From: Chlorokybus atmophyticus
Lineage: Eukaryota; Streptophyta; Chlorokybophyceae; Chlorokybales; Chlorokybaceae
Length of the DNA: 64,000 nt
Reading direction: 5' to 3'
Assembly (NCBI GenBank): GCA_009103225.1
Contig: RHPI01002069.1
Location: forward strand, 1,338,329 to 1,402,328
Shown here: positions 32,601-43,568 of the stretch, one piece after another
Position numbering within the stretch: the first letter of the stretch is position 1
Layout: the number at the start of each line of letters is the position of its first letter
Program-made: the position numbers and the translations under genes
Notes under the pieces: model-generated
Told to the model about the DNA's origin: nothing
What the model saw: only the letters and a program-made list of their open reading frames with translations
Databases searched by the model: none

Positions 32601-34168
32601 TGGAGTCAGCTTAAGCGACAAGCAATCGCCCTCAGCAACCGAAACAGCTCGCAAATCCTGTAAGCCAACTTGCGTGTAAGTGTATGTAACACATGCATGT
32701 AATCGCCAGCTGGCAATGGAGTTCCAATTGCTCCAATGAGCAGCTGTGCACTGACCACTGAAGCGATGGGAAACAGGCCGTAAGTGGTCAGGTTGACGAC
32801 GCCAGTGGAGTCCGCGCTGCACAGGATTGTCATCGCGGCATCGAGCATCCCGTTCAGGTCACTGCCGACAAGCTCGGGCTTTGCACCGGGCTTTGTTGCC
32901 GTTGGAGGCAGAGGCACGGGCGCAAAGAAGCGGTTCGCGCGATCTTCTGGATATGCAGCATTGTTGCCTCCCTGCCATACACAGCAATCACAACATGACA
33001 CGGAAAAGATATCACTAACAGCCTTAAAGCACAAGTGAATGCGCGCACGCACACGCATGTGCAATGCATGCAGCCCAATGTTGGTGTGACGCACGCATGC
33101 ATGCACGCGCACCCATCCCACCACATGTTACTTCCTCCTTACATTGTTTGCGCCTTCAAGCCAAGACATGCACGCGACTGGAGCAGAGTGGGACTTGAGC
33201 ACATGGCGCTGTTCCCCCTCCTGCTCAGACAGTAGTCCAGTGGTTACTGTAAGCACACACAGCACGCCAATGGCGCTCGTGTCCTCACTGACTAACAAAG
33301 AGAGCATGCATGCACCAATCACTAGTACAGCATGACGACTACCTCCACGTCAAGGAGTGTTATGGAGCCATCCTCGTCTCCGACAGCAAGAGCGCGACCG
33401 TCTGGTCGCCAGCACAGCGCAGTCACGGCCGTTTCTGTTGGCATGTTGCTGCACTTAGAGCATGAACTTGAGAGTGATAAGAGTTGACTACTACCGCACC
33501 TGGTGAGATGGCCCACAGCCTCTGCCAGTTCAGTCTGTAGACGCACAGCTGGCGGTCAGCGGTCGCGATGGCCAGCAAGTCCATGGTAGGGCTCCATGAG
33601 GCCAAATTCACCTGTAGGTGTGCGCGTGAGTGCGTGCATGCATGCGTGCGCATGTGCCTGTGCGTCTGCAGGTGCACGCATGCGTGAGTGCAAGCTTGGT
33701 CATCAACACGATGCTACTGCTGCTTGATGAACTGTTCTGCTCTAGTAAATTTGATGTTCATATGCGTGCGAACAAAATCACCATGCGGGATATTCGTCAA
33801 GCAAAGCTGAGGCCAACCCGCCTCTTACACATTACTGCCTGCTGCATTGTCCTTAGCGCACAGTGCAGCACCAAGGCATGCTATGCATTGCGCAATGCAG
33901 CTGTTTCATTCATATCGCTATCAAGCCTACCGCTTGCTGCACGCATTCGTGTTTGCAAGGAACTGCACTGGATATACCAGCTCTGCCAAGCAATGGCAAG
34001 CAGTAGTCCACTCTACAAGGGGAGTGGGGCGAGATTGAATGCTCGTGCACTAGCATGTGAGTCTAAGCAATCACTTACTGCTGAAGAAAGGGGGGTGTCC
34101 AGGAGAAGGGTGAAGCTCTCCGCCCTGCTGCCACCACCCTCTCCTCCGCTCAAACGCCGTCCCACCAT
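29608..34168 (-). CDS. APC4: Anaphase-promoting complex subunit 4 (APC4)
   Basis: Scaffold subunit of the APC/C ubiquitin ligase that drives exit from mitosis. The minus-strand gene has many exons. Exon 1 (34168-34079) reads [12 protein letters not shown]. Exon 2 (33611-33500) contains [15 protein letters not shown] and [11 protein letters not shown]. Exon 3 (33434-33343) reads [19 protein letters not shown]. Exon 4 (33220-33143) contains [16 protein letters not shown]. These are the APC4 WD40 strands, in the plant wording. Further on come the [11 protein letters not shown] blade (about 32770), helical-bundle segments ([15 protein letters not shown] near 31700, [13 protein letters not shown] near 31340, [15 protein letters not shown] near 31220), and a C-terminal part with [16 protein letters not shown] (about 29870) and an acidic tail ending DAEDMH. 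Introns are GT-AG and contain GCATGC-rich DNA. Its start codon is 115 bp from that of a plus-strand gene. Confidence 0.88.
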
Positions 34169-34282
34169 GGCGCGGCGGCGACTATCGCTGCTTTTCAACC
34201 TTCAACTGTAGGTTGTGCTGAGTGGCACTGGCAGCTGACCCCACAGCTCGCCCATCACGCCGCCGCCGCCGCCACCGCCGCC

Positions 34283-34681
34283 ATGCACTGCGGACAGGAC
34301 AAGCAGCTGCTGTATCCCGGACGCAAACCACTGTTCTCATCCTGTGCAATCGGTGTGTCAAAGTCATCTGTAGTGAGTACTCACTCTGAGTGTGACACGT
34401 GAGAAACCGCTTAGGCAATTAGCGCTTTGCCCAAGTTCACACTGTGTGCCTGCATGTGTGTTGTAGGTTGGGCTGGTGTTGTCACCAGGTACACTCGTGG
34501 GACTGACATTCCATGAAGTATAGGGTATGATTGAGGGGCCCGGATTGTAAGCAGACACATCGTAGAGAGACTAGCAGGCGATCGTGAAGCATATGTACAG
34601 CATCTCACTAGTCACTGTCGCAGTGCAGGTACTTAACACTTTGCATTACACGCACTGCACATTCGCACCGGCACACACAAG

Positions 34682-34715
<34 letters not shown>

Positions 34716-35084
34716 CGTACGTATGAACTTGCTTGCCCTGCTCCTGCCAGTCTCAGGAAGCGTCCGGCAGACGTGGTTGTTCTATGGTAAGCTACAGCGC
34801 TGGACCGCCCTAAATGTTGCTGCTTTGTTTGTTGATGCTTGATTTGAAGTGATTGTGACTGCGTACATGTGTTGCAGCATTGCACTCGTCAGCTTGATGA
34901 AACGTGCACAGAAGAAAACAGAAGGCTCTCTGTTTGTTTTGCCAAGACAAGTGATGATGCGAGGCCAGGAGTGCGAATCTCCACACATGGTAGTCTAACT
35001 GGCCAACGCATAGCAGACGGCAGTCCAATTTGCTTCTCGCTCATGCCATTGCATGACGGCAGCATGCCAACTTCGATATGTTGA
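34283..35084 (+). CDS. Unidentified small protein gene, divergent to APC4
   Basis: Five putative exons can be chained, all in phase 0 with GT-AG introns: 34283-34369 (MHCGQDKQLLYPGRKPLFSS...), 34467-34517 (VGLVLSPGTLVGLTFHE), 34575-34628 (MYSISLVTVAVQ), 34757-34786 and 34878-35084. The product would be about 142 residues with two short hydrophobic stretches in the middle and a Cys/Ser-rich tail. I do not recognise the family. The consistent phase and the head-to-head position with APC4 favour a real gene. The fourth exon and the C-terminal frame are uncertain, because other acceptor choices give a shorter end. A (CA)n tract at 34686-34711 lies in the third intron. Confidence 0.4.
34686..34711. 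repeat. (CA)n microsatellite
   Basis: Thirteen uninterrupted CA units in a putative intron. Confidence 0.85.
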
Positions 35085-35384
35085 TGCGACTGCCAAGTAC
35101 CACGTGACCGGATAATCCCCTATATGACAATAACTTTGCTAGCAAAGCAATAATGGCATAAGATTGAACAGTTTGTGCATGTATGACAAAGCCACACACA
35201 TCGTTCATTGTGGTCTCAGTGACAACATGAAACAAGAACTCTCGAATTACAGATTTGGCTTCTAAACTTGCCGATATGAACACGACTCGTAACAGAGTAG
35301 ACAAGAACACAGCCCGTCCGGCTGGTCTATTTACACACACATACGCAGCCTGATGGTTGCAATATATACTCCTGGCACCGCCTC

Positions 35385-36213
35385 TCAGCCAAGCTGATGG
35401 TCATCCAGAAACCTTTCTGTCAGGTACCCGTTGCGGAACCTGAAAAAGAATCCCAGCCTCCTGCTGAGATACAGCAGCAGGAAGCTGTTGAAGATGCCGA
35501 TGATAAACGCCACCACACCTGCCAAGATGTGTACAATCGGTCTCTCGTACCGTCAAATTACAACCCACCCAACATGTGTCCGACTCGCACACATGTGCTC
35601 CTACCGATGGTGAGTGCGACGCGGGCTATGTGTTGCACTCGATCGACAACAACAGCATCATGCGTGGGAGGTGGGGCCGGCGCCGGCTGCGGTGAGGGTG
35701 CTACAGGTGCTACAGGTGGAGGCTCTCCGTGGGATTCCGCGGGAGCGTCATCGTCGAGCAGCTTGCGGCGAGCGGCCATTGCGTTGGTGGAGAGCACAGC
35801 TGACCCTTCTGCTATTGATGTGACCCCGACAGCCATATAAATCGAACAGACGACGCGAATAAAGCAATGTGGGGTGAGTAGCGCACACAAACACACATAT
35901 GCGTGAGCAAGGAGACTGAAACTAGTATGAACCCAGCCGCAGTCTGTAAGCAAAACACAGTCAATGCGCAGCAGAAAGAAGAAAATTTGTTACAAATACA
36001 AACTTGCCACTCGTGCGAGATTGAATAAACTTGGACTTGCGTGGAATTCTTACCCCAGTCTTCTGGGAGCCCAGGAGCAGCTTGTGGGCCGGGAGCCACC
36101 CCATCTGCTGGCGTGTACACCGGCCCGATCTTTGCGAGGCATCCTTGCGGCAGCGCACTCAACAAACACAGCAGCGTTAAGCACAACAAACCAAGTCTCC
36201 TTCTCAGCTTCAT
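35385..36213 (-). CDS. Unidentified signal-peptide, single-pass membrane protein
   Basis: Exon 1 (36213-36054) encodes MKLRRRLGLLCLTLLCLLSA, a textbook signal peptide, then a Pro/Ala-rich segment. A middle exon (ending 35605; its start is not certain) encodes a basic RRKLLDDD stretch, a Pro/Ala linker and VQHIARVALTIG. The last exon (35518-35385) encodes VVAFIIGIFNSFLLLYLSRR, a membrane span followed by a positive cytoplasmic-type tail, and ends at 35385. The junction TIG/VV is in frame with GT-AG ends. I do not recognise the family. The topology suggests a secretory-pathway membrane protein. Upstream it faces the DeSI gene, start codons about 800 bp apart. Confidence 0.6.
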
Positions 36214-37022
36214 GGTTGCACCTGTCAAGGAGACACCATTGGCATGAGCACCATGGGCAAATGTGCGTGCGTTGTTGTGTCTGCGCGTGTACGTGTGCGT
36301 TGTTTGCAAGCAAGCGTGCCAGTCGTAGTCGCACACACGCTGACTGTGGTTTGCGCGTGGACCAAGACGTCACACATAGGAGCTTGCAAGGACCTAACCG
36401 GGATGAACTTAAAGTCACTGAAGCCTATCCACCATGCTGTCGAAGCATACACGTGACATTATGGTTAAATGTTGAAAAGGAATACGCTGTGACGCAATGC
36501 CGAGTAACATATAAGCACATGAGGCTGCTGGCTGTCTGTCCCTTCAACTTCTAGCTGCGCTTACAGGGTGATTGAAAGCAACGGACTGGGTTGTTTGTAT
36601 TGCAAGCAAGTTCAGACGGCAAAGCATTACGTCTTTGTCTTTCGACAATACCAAAGGCAACCAAGCAACATCGGCTTGCGCATTGACCCTTCAACGCCTC
36701 TACTGTACATGGCTTCCAGTCTTGCAGTCGCACAACCAACTACACTCACCGCGTGCTGGCCCGCCCCAGAATGCCCCGCACACCCAGCCACCTGGCAGCT
36801 GCTTACTCCTTGCCAAGTGCTGCGTGCCAAAGCTAGATTCACCGCCGCCGCCGCCCGCTGCTAGCAACAGCACACACTCCACCATACCAGCAAGCAACAA
36901 GCCGGACGTCATCTGTCAAATTGCTTAGCTGATCTTTGGCGGAGGCGGGAGACGGAGGGCAGCGGTGGAGGAGGGCGACGGTGGTGTTGTGGTTAACGTT
37001 AACGAGGGAGCTGTTTTGTGCT

Positions 37023-39248
37023 ATGGCTCGCACGGGCGAGGAGGGCAGCCCTGTCGTGCTGCACGTGTACGACCTGAGCGGCGGAATGGCTCGGCAGATG
37101 TCGCAGGCGTTCCTGGGCCGGAGGATTGACGCTATCTGGTAAGAGTGGTACTGACTACGCTGGTTCAAGCTTGCTTGTTGGTTTGATGAGATAAGCGCAG
37201 CATGGCGTGAGGTCGTCGTGCACGTGTGCAACTGCTCAGCCAGCGTCCCGTTCGTGGCTTGTGAGAATACACAAGCGCACGCGTGCACTTATCTGGACAG
37301 GGTTGTTGCAGTTGCACATGCTTTTGCGCATCGCATAATCTTACAGCATAGACAAACCTTCGCATGCAACTATGTGCGGCACGCCACGTGCCAGTGAAAT
37401 TTTCTCACTGCTTTCGAGCAACAATTGGTTTGCTGAGTTTAACCGAGCACTGACTTTTTTATTTCCTGCGTGTGCCACTGCTGTGCTACGGACGCTCACA
37501 GGCATACAGGTCCGCAGCATGCATGTTCACTTTGTCGTGTACTGCATGTTTTCATGCACATGTTGTGTTGGGCTGCTGCTCTTGCACATCACATACATCA
37601 GCTGTTGCATAGGGATTGTGGTTTTTGGGCGTGAGTACTTTTACGGTGGCGGCATGGGTATCGCAAGCGCGCTGCCGGTGAGTAAGTTGGAGCCTTGTGT
37701 GCTTATAGTTCACGTGCTCTTATACATGCATGACCATATGCTCGGGTGTGCGTGTTTTGCAGAGTTGCACTCCTTATGGACGTCCTCTTGAAACTGTGTT
37801 ACTTGGAAGGACGAACCTCCCACAAGAGGTGTTTGCCGACTTCTTGGAGGTGAGAGCACCCAATATCAGTGTGGTTTGCATCTGCATCCTGCTATGGTTC
37901 GATCATGTCTCACAATTGGAGAGCTTATGCTGATGCGGCAGGACCTGAGCTTGCGGTTCAGCCCCACCTCATACTCGCTGCTCACCAACAACTGCAACAA
38001 CTTCACCAATGAAGTTGCAGAGTTCTTGACGGGCAACGGCATTCCTGCGCACATCACAGGACTTCCCAACGACGTCCTGTCCACGCCTTTCGGTGCCATG
38101 CTTGGTATGTCGCACATGTTTGCAGTGCACAACTGCTATGTTGAAGCGGAGCTGATGACTTGTCTTGTCATCAGCCCCACTTGTTCAACAATTTGAGACT
38201 GCGATGGGTTTGGGAGCCAACGTGCAACCATTGCATGCAGCATCCGCGCCGTCAACTCCATCACAAATAGGTAAACCAGAGCAACAAACAAGTGTGCTGC
38301 AGCGCACGTGCAATGTGTACAGTTGAGTCTTTGGCTACTAGCAAGGTTGTTTGCGTGTTGACACATGCCTGATGGTGCTTTTCCAGCACCAGTCACCACC
38401 ACAGCGACTGAACCAGTGGCAAGCAGTTCTATTGTTGTTGAGCCGACAGCTGCAGTCGCTTCAACCCCTATACCGATACCCAGCACATCCAAAGACACAC
38501 ATCCCGGGTGCACGCGTCATCGCGAAGACTTTGCGCTGATAAATGCAGCCTCAACAGAGCTGGCAACAAGTGAGAGTTGCATGCGCAGCGGTACTTGTAT
38601 GTATTGCACATTACTTGTAAGTAGCATTGCAAGTTGTTCATTTGCTGTGTACATCACGAGCAAAGACATGTGCAAACAAGTGGCGCTTGCAGTGAACGAG
38701 CTGGCGGTGAGACCGGTATCAACCACGCCGTCATTGCTCTCGCCGCCGCCTACACCGCCACCAACACCCGCAAGCGGGTCAATAACACCCCGCCTTCATT
38801 TCAAGACAGGATCCACGAGCGCCTCACCCGCCGACTCCCAGATTGTCGCAGAGTTCCCCGCTATAGCAGCTGCTGGACCCACCCCGTCTGGTCAAACAGC
38901 TGATGCAGCCAGGCCAGTGAAGCCAGATCGCGAAGACTTTCAGGTGTGCATGACTCAGCCTGTGAGCACGGTAGCGCTGATGTGTTGCGTATGTTGGTAC
39001 GAATGAGCCACTGAGTGCGTGCGCGCGTGCGTCCGCGCATGTGCGTTCAGTATGACAAATGCTACTTGTGGCTGTGTTGCGAATATGCTGACACGGTTGC
39101 ATTGTCTCAGAGGGCTGTGGCGGCTGAGTTTGCCGAAATCATGGCCGAGGGTGGGAAAACGGCGAACCAAGCTGCTTCATTAGCTATTCAGCGAGTTGCG
39201 GCATTGCAGAGAACCAACTCGCATGGGAAAAGCAGGCTATCCTCGTGA
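37023..39248 (+). CDS. DESI1: DeSI/PPPDE-type desumoylating isopeptidase
   Basis: Cysteine isopeptidase that removes SUMO or ubiquitin-like conjugates. Exon 1 (37023-37138) reads VVLHVYDLSGGMARQMS and ends in the first two bases of Trp. An 8-nt exon (37502-37509) supplies the catalytic His, giving WHTG. Exon 3 (37613-37677) reads IVVFGREYFYGGG. Exon 4 is 37763-37849. Exon 5 (37942-38104) carries LLTNNCNNFTNEVAEFLTG, with the catalytic Cys in NNC, then LPNDVLSTPFGAML. Exon 6 is 38175-38270. The domain is complete and collinear with human DESI1. A Thr/Pro-rich tail follows, and the last exon (39112-39248) encodes AAEFAEIMAEGGKTANQAAS, a C-terminal motif known from plant PPPDE proteins. The tail has two REDF-centred segments (about 38520 and 38930). 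Confidence 0.9.
37502..37509 (+). other. 8-nt microexon of the DeSI gene
   Basis: GCATACAG, preceded by ctcacag and followed by gtccgc. Inserting it between TG (end of exon 1, donor gtaag at 37139) and GG (start of exon 3, after catag at 37612) restores the family sequence W-H-T-G-I-V-V in frame. Without it, exons 1 and 3 do not share a phase and the catalytic His is absent. Confidence 0.82.
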
Positions 39249-39296
39249 CTGCTTTAACAGCTGGAGTTTCTAATAAGTGATCATGATCTCCGCAAA

Positions 39297-39344
39297 AGTG
39301 TGATGACAATGTCTGCAATGAATTGCAGACATTGTCATCACACT
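39297..39344. repeat. Perfect 23-bp inverted repeat with a 2-nt spacer
   Basis: The left arm starts AGTGTGATGACAATG and the right arm is its exact complement ending in CACACT. It starts 49 bp after the DeSI stop codon, so it is probably in its 3' untranslated region or just beyond. It could fold as a long hairpin in RNA or a cruciform in DNA. Confidence 0.8.
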
Positions 39345-39804
39345 GCAGCTAACGGTCGCAGTTCAATTCGGCATGCATGTTTTGGGTTGCAAGAGTGCAT
39401 TGCAACCGTGGGTGTTTTCCAACAAGGGTATGCGCATCGCGCAGATTCCAGCTGCAGGGCTTCTGTATTGCATAATTTGAATGAGAGCCAGCGCTAACCA
39501 TGTGGTTTGTTGGTCAGCCATGTTAAGCACACGATGCGCAAACAATGGCAACTTATGGCAAGCTTATTGTAACACTTAACTTGCCTGAGAGAAAATTGAG
39601 CAGTTAAGGGCTGATTGGCATGGTCCTTCAATGCACAAAAGATGCAATGGGCACCGTCTTGATCATGGTGGTTATCAACATTGAATCCATGATCATGCTA
39701 TCGTTACCTTCGGGCGTTACACTTGCATGGTTTACGATTTCAACAAACACGATTTTGCATGCACGCATAAGTTGATGCATGTGTTGTTAATGAATCATCA
39801 CAGC

Positions 39805-40099
39805 AGGCGTGGTGTTGCCGAGGACGAGGCAGCGAAACGACGCAAGTACGTTAATGTTACCAACCTTGTAGCACCTTTTACCCGCTGACGATGGACACGC
39901 ATGGCATGCTGGGGGAGGACTTTAAGCACCGCCTGCGCACGCCACATCATGACGGCGCAAGGAGCGAAACCTGGAGTTCGTGCGCCTCTGCCATTCGGGT
40001 GTGGCTTACGCCACGTAACGTGCACATGCAATGGCGATATGCAGCAAAGCACAGCAGCGGTGGCGGCGATGAGAGGTTGGACACTATGATGGCCTGAGG
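39805..40099 (+). pseudogene. Possible C-terminal fragment of a non-LTR reverse transcriptase
   Basis: The reading has AEDEAAKRRK followed, after a short break, by FYPLTMDTHGMLGEDF (about 39878-39925). Many LINE-type reverse transcriptases end with a basic stretch and then a motif of the form F-x-P-L-x-x-(D/E)-T-x-G. The region is short, has a stop between the parts, and no RT core is present, so this is a weak call. Confidence 0.35.
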
Positions 40100-40471
40100 A
40101 CCTTGCCCATGAGGGCAGATGCAGCACTTGCGTAGGTGGATGTCGACTATACGTATGCTGCTTGTTTTTATGTGCCATGCATGTGCCGTGTGTCATACAA
40201 TGCGAAACGGTAATGCACATGCATAGTGGCATGCACAGTTAGCAGCATGCAGAGTGACATAGCGCATACGAACAACACCATTGTCAGGTTGACCACCGGG
40301 TTCATTCACTACCTCACACGCTGCACTATCCCTACCACCCCGTTAGCCATGTAAGCATGCATATGCATATGCGTTCACCACTGCGTCATACACCATGTGT
40401 GTAAAGCAATATATATGTAAGTGTAATGCAGTTGCAGTGTTAAGGCAGCCCACACACAGTATCATTACAAA

Positions 40472-40767
40472 NNNNNNNNNNNNNNNNNNNNNNNNNNNNN
40501 NNNNNNNNNNNNNNNNNNNNNNNNNNNNNNNNNNNNNNNNNNNNNNNNNNNNNNNNNNNNNNNNNNNNNNNNNNNNNNNNNNNNNNNNNNNNNNNNNNNN
40601 NNNNNNNNNNNNNNNNNNNNNNNNNNNNNNNNNNNNNNNNNNNNNNNNNNNNNNNNNNNNNNNNNNNNNNNNNNNNNNNNNNNNNNNNNNNNNNNNNNNN
40701 NNNNNNNNNNNNNNNNNNNNNNNNNNNNNNNNNNNNNNNNNNNNNNNNNNNNNNNNNNNNNNNNNNN
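40472..40767. other. Assembly gap (296 N)
   Basis: A run of N, followed at once by gggggg. The gap lies between the non-LTR scrap and the SANT/DUF3755 gene, so gene content could be missing. Confidence 0.99.
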
Positions 40768-41218
40768 GGGGGGCAGACCAGCGCTTGTAAACTGCCAAGC
40801 TATGGCACAACTAGCATAACAACCACAAGCAGGCATAGCAGGGGATGAGGGACGGAGAGGTTTAAGCACGAAGTGACCACATGCGCAGCAGGTGTGTGTG
40901 GGTGTGGGGGGGTGGGTGATGCGGGAGGTTTGCGCGGATGCAGACAACATTATGCATGCCTCCATAGTGAGTTACAATGTCTACAAAGGCGTACTTGAAG
41001 CATGAAGTGAAGGGAGGGGTTAAACACCTAGGTGTAAGCAGGTATCACGGTGTTGTATTGCACAGCCCGCTCGTCTAGGTTTTATGAACAGAGAAGGACG
41101 AAGCGTCACAGCCTACCGACGCGTAGACCCGACGTCGCGTCCATAATTGCTGAAAACCTTATATTCGCCGGACTCTCTCATTGGGTTGCAACTCGCAAGT
41201 CATGAGTCATGACTCGCA

Positions 41219-43568
41219 ATGACTCGCAACGCGCCGGACAACGTCAAAGCGCTGGCCTGCCTGGTGCAGCAGAGGAAAACCTGGGCGTGTGGCCAGGTCG
41301 TGGCAGAGTGGCAGGAAGAGGACGCGGAGGAGGACGACGAGGTGAAGGAGAAAGACGGCGGTGAGATCTTGTGTCAGGGTGCGGCGGGCGGAAGCAACGG
41401 GGCTGGCGTTCAGCTAGCCATGGCGGCCGCCGCCGCCGCCCTGGTGTCGTCCTCGTCGGCAGGGGCGGCGGGGAGCGATGCGGCGGGGGCGTTCCCGGAC
41501 GTGGGCATGTTCGACCACTTCGACATGGGCGAGGACGACGTTGTTGGCGGAGCCTCCATCACCGCGCTGTCGTCCCTCCTCGGCGTGGAACAGGTCAGAA
41601 GGCTAGACTGTTGTTGTGGCTACAGCTTGCAGCTTCTACCCTTGGCATACATTCCCTTGCACACGTACACACTTGCTCAGCTTGCATTATCCTTCTCACG
41701 CAGGATGGAGGGCAAGGCGGCCAGGATGGGACCAGGTGACTTATTTGTGTCAACATGGTATTGATTCGTGGATGGTCAAGTAGCATAGCAGTAGTGATGA
41801 CAGCAGTAGCCTTGCAAGCCCAATGCTACTGCTGCCGCAGTTCAGCTTACTTGCAGCTGGTCTTCGTTGCGTGTGTGCAGCGGGTTAGAGAATGTTTGGG
41901 GTGCTGCGGTTGGTGCGGAGGAGCTGCTTCTGGAACAAAAACCCATAGTAAGTGCGCTGAGGCCTGGGCTTATGCAGTGACACTGCTTTACGCAACTGCA
42001 TCTAATGCATATGTTGTGGAGAGACATTCCAGGTAAGTAGCTCCTTGAGTGTTCATCTCTTGCACTGTAGCCACCATGCATTACAGCTTTGCTGCAAGCT
42101 ATTGTGTGCTGAGTTGTGAGCATATATGGCTTTGTCGCTGTTATTACAGACGCCCCAACTAGTACCTTCGGTTTCGCTAAGATGCCAACCTTTGCTCATG
42201 CTTGTTTGCCCGCTAACGAGTGCATGAGCAGGTTCCAAGGTGTTGTCTCGGTACGCCGCCATTTTTGCAAGATTGGACCGTTGATGAGCAGAGAATTCTC
42301 GAAGAAGGCCTTCAGAGGTAGAGTGCCAACAACAGTGGCAGTATTGTTTGTGGGTTGTTACATGTTGATTCTGCCTGTGTGCAAGAGCTGCTCTGCGCCT
42401 ACCCGTTGCACATGCGTATGTTTGTTTGTGCAGGTATCCTGCTGATAAGATGAGCAACGTGATGCGTTATGTTCGCATCGCTGCTATGTTGCCTGAAAAG
42501 AGCGTACGGGACGTTGCCTTGCGCGCTCGCTGGATGTCGGTAAGGACTAGCGCATCATGCGTGAACCCTCTCCGCTACAGGCATTGTATTTAGCGTAGCG
42601 TGATGCTGGTTGTCTTGAACCAACTGTGTTTTGTTGTTGTGTGTTGAGTAGCGCAAAGACAACGGCAAGCGGCGGAAGCCTCTTGAAGAAAGCGTGGTGG
42701 CCAAAAAGCCGCGCGATAAGAAGGTATGCGACTGAGCAGACGAAACAGTTTGGTTGAAGCTCATGATTATTGCAGATGACGGTAGCTGTTTTGATGTACC
42801 TCAGTGACTTGTCTTCGCTCAAGTTGGACATGCGTCATCAACACCAATTACACAGCGCACCTTACCTGTGTAGTCTGCTGTGGCGTATCTTTCAATCAAT
42901 CAAGCAATCAGTGTACGCAGTAACACATCATGTGCTGATCAGGTTCAGCCTGCGCCACACATTGTCGCCAAGCCGCTTCCACCAGTGCCTGCATTGTTGC
43001 CTGTTGAGACACCCTCACCACTTGAAGCATGCGATGGTAGGTTGCATGACCGACCTTTCCAAGAGCTGCGTTTCATGCTCAGCTTGTTTATGACTTGTCT
43101 GCTGTGCTCTTTGCTACTCATAGTATGCTTTTTGCTTTGCAGGAAGCGAGACTGGCCGCCTTCTGGAGATGAACACAGCAGTTGCCAACACCATCAAGCA
43201 GAATCTGGTGCATTGCAAGGTGAGCACCTATATTCTCTGAAGGCTAGCCTGAAGGTTTCTTGTTCTTTTATGAAGCCAGCAGCAGTACAACATCTCCTTG
43301 CAACCAGGTCGAGGAGAACGGCGCCTTGCTTGCACGCATGCGGGACAACATATTGGCCATCATGAATGGGTGCGATATGCAGCCTTTAGTTTCCTCCATC
43401 TTTCATGATTTGACGTATGTCGGCAAGTGATCATGTGTATGTGTGTCAACCAGGTTGACAAGCATGCCAGGCATCACTTCGATGCCACCGTTGCCTATCA
43501 AGATGGATTTAGAGCTCGCGAACACCTATCTGCCCCCGAGCCTTCCCACCATGACATCAACTTCATGA
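41219..43568 (+). CDS. SANT/Myb-like protein with a DUF3755 C-terminus
   Basis: Plant-type nuclear protein of unknown mechanism, equivalent to the Arabidopsis At3g07565-like family. The start is uncertain: ATG 41219 opens a long acidic frame, while ATG 41420 opens AAAAAALVSSSS. The first exon ends GVEQ at 41593. Later exons encode GLENVWGAAVGAEELLLEQK, the SANT-like WTVDEQRILEEGLQR (about 42270-42316), YPADKMSNVMRYVRIAAML and VRDVALRARWMS (42431-42540), NGKRRKPLEES, a Pro-rich linker, and the DUF3755 helix pair: TGRLLEMNTAVANTIKQNL, LLARMRDNILAIMNG, LTSMPGITSMPPLPIKMD. The stop is at 43566. All but one junction could be joined in frame; the exon(s) between 41960 and 42260 are unclear. Confidence 0.82.
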
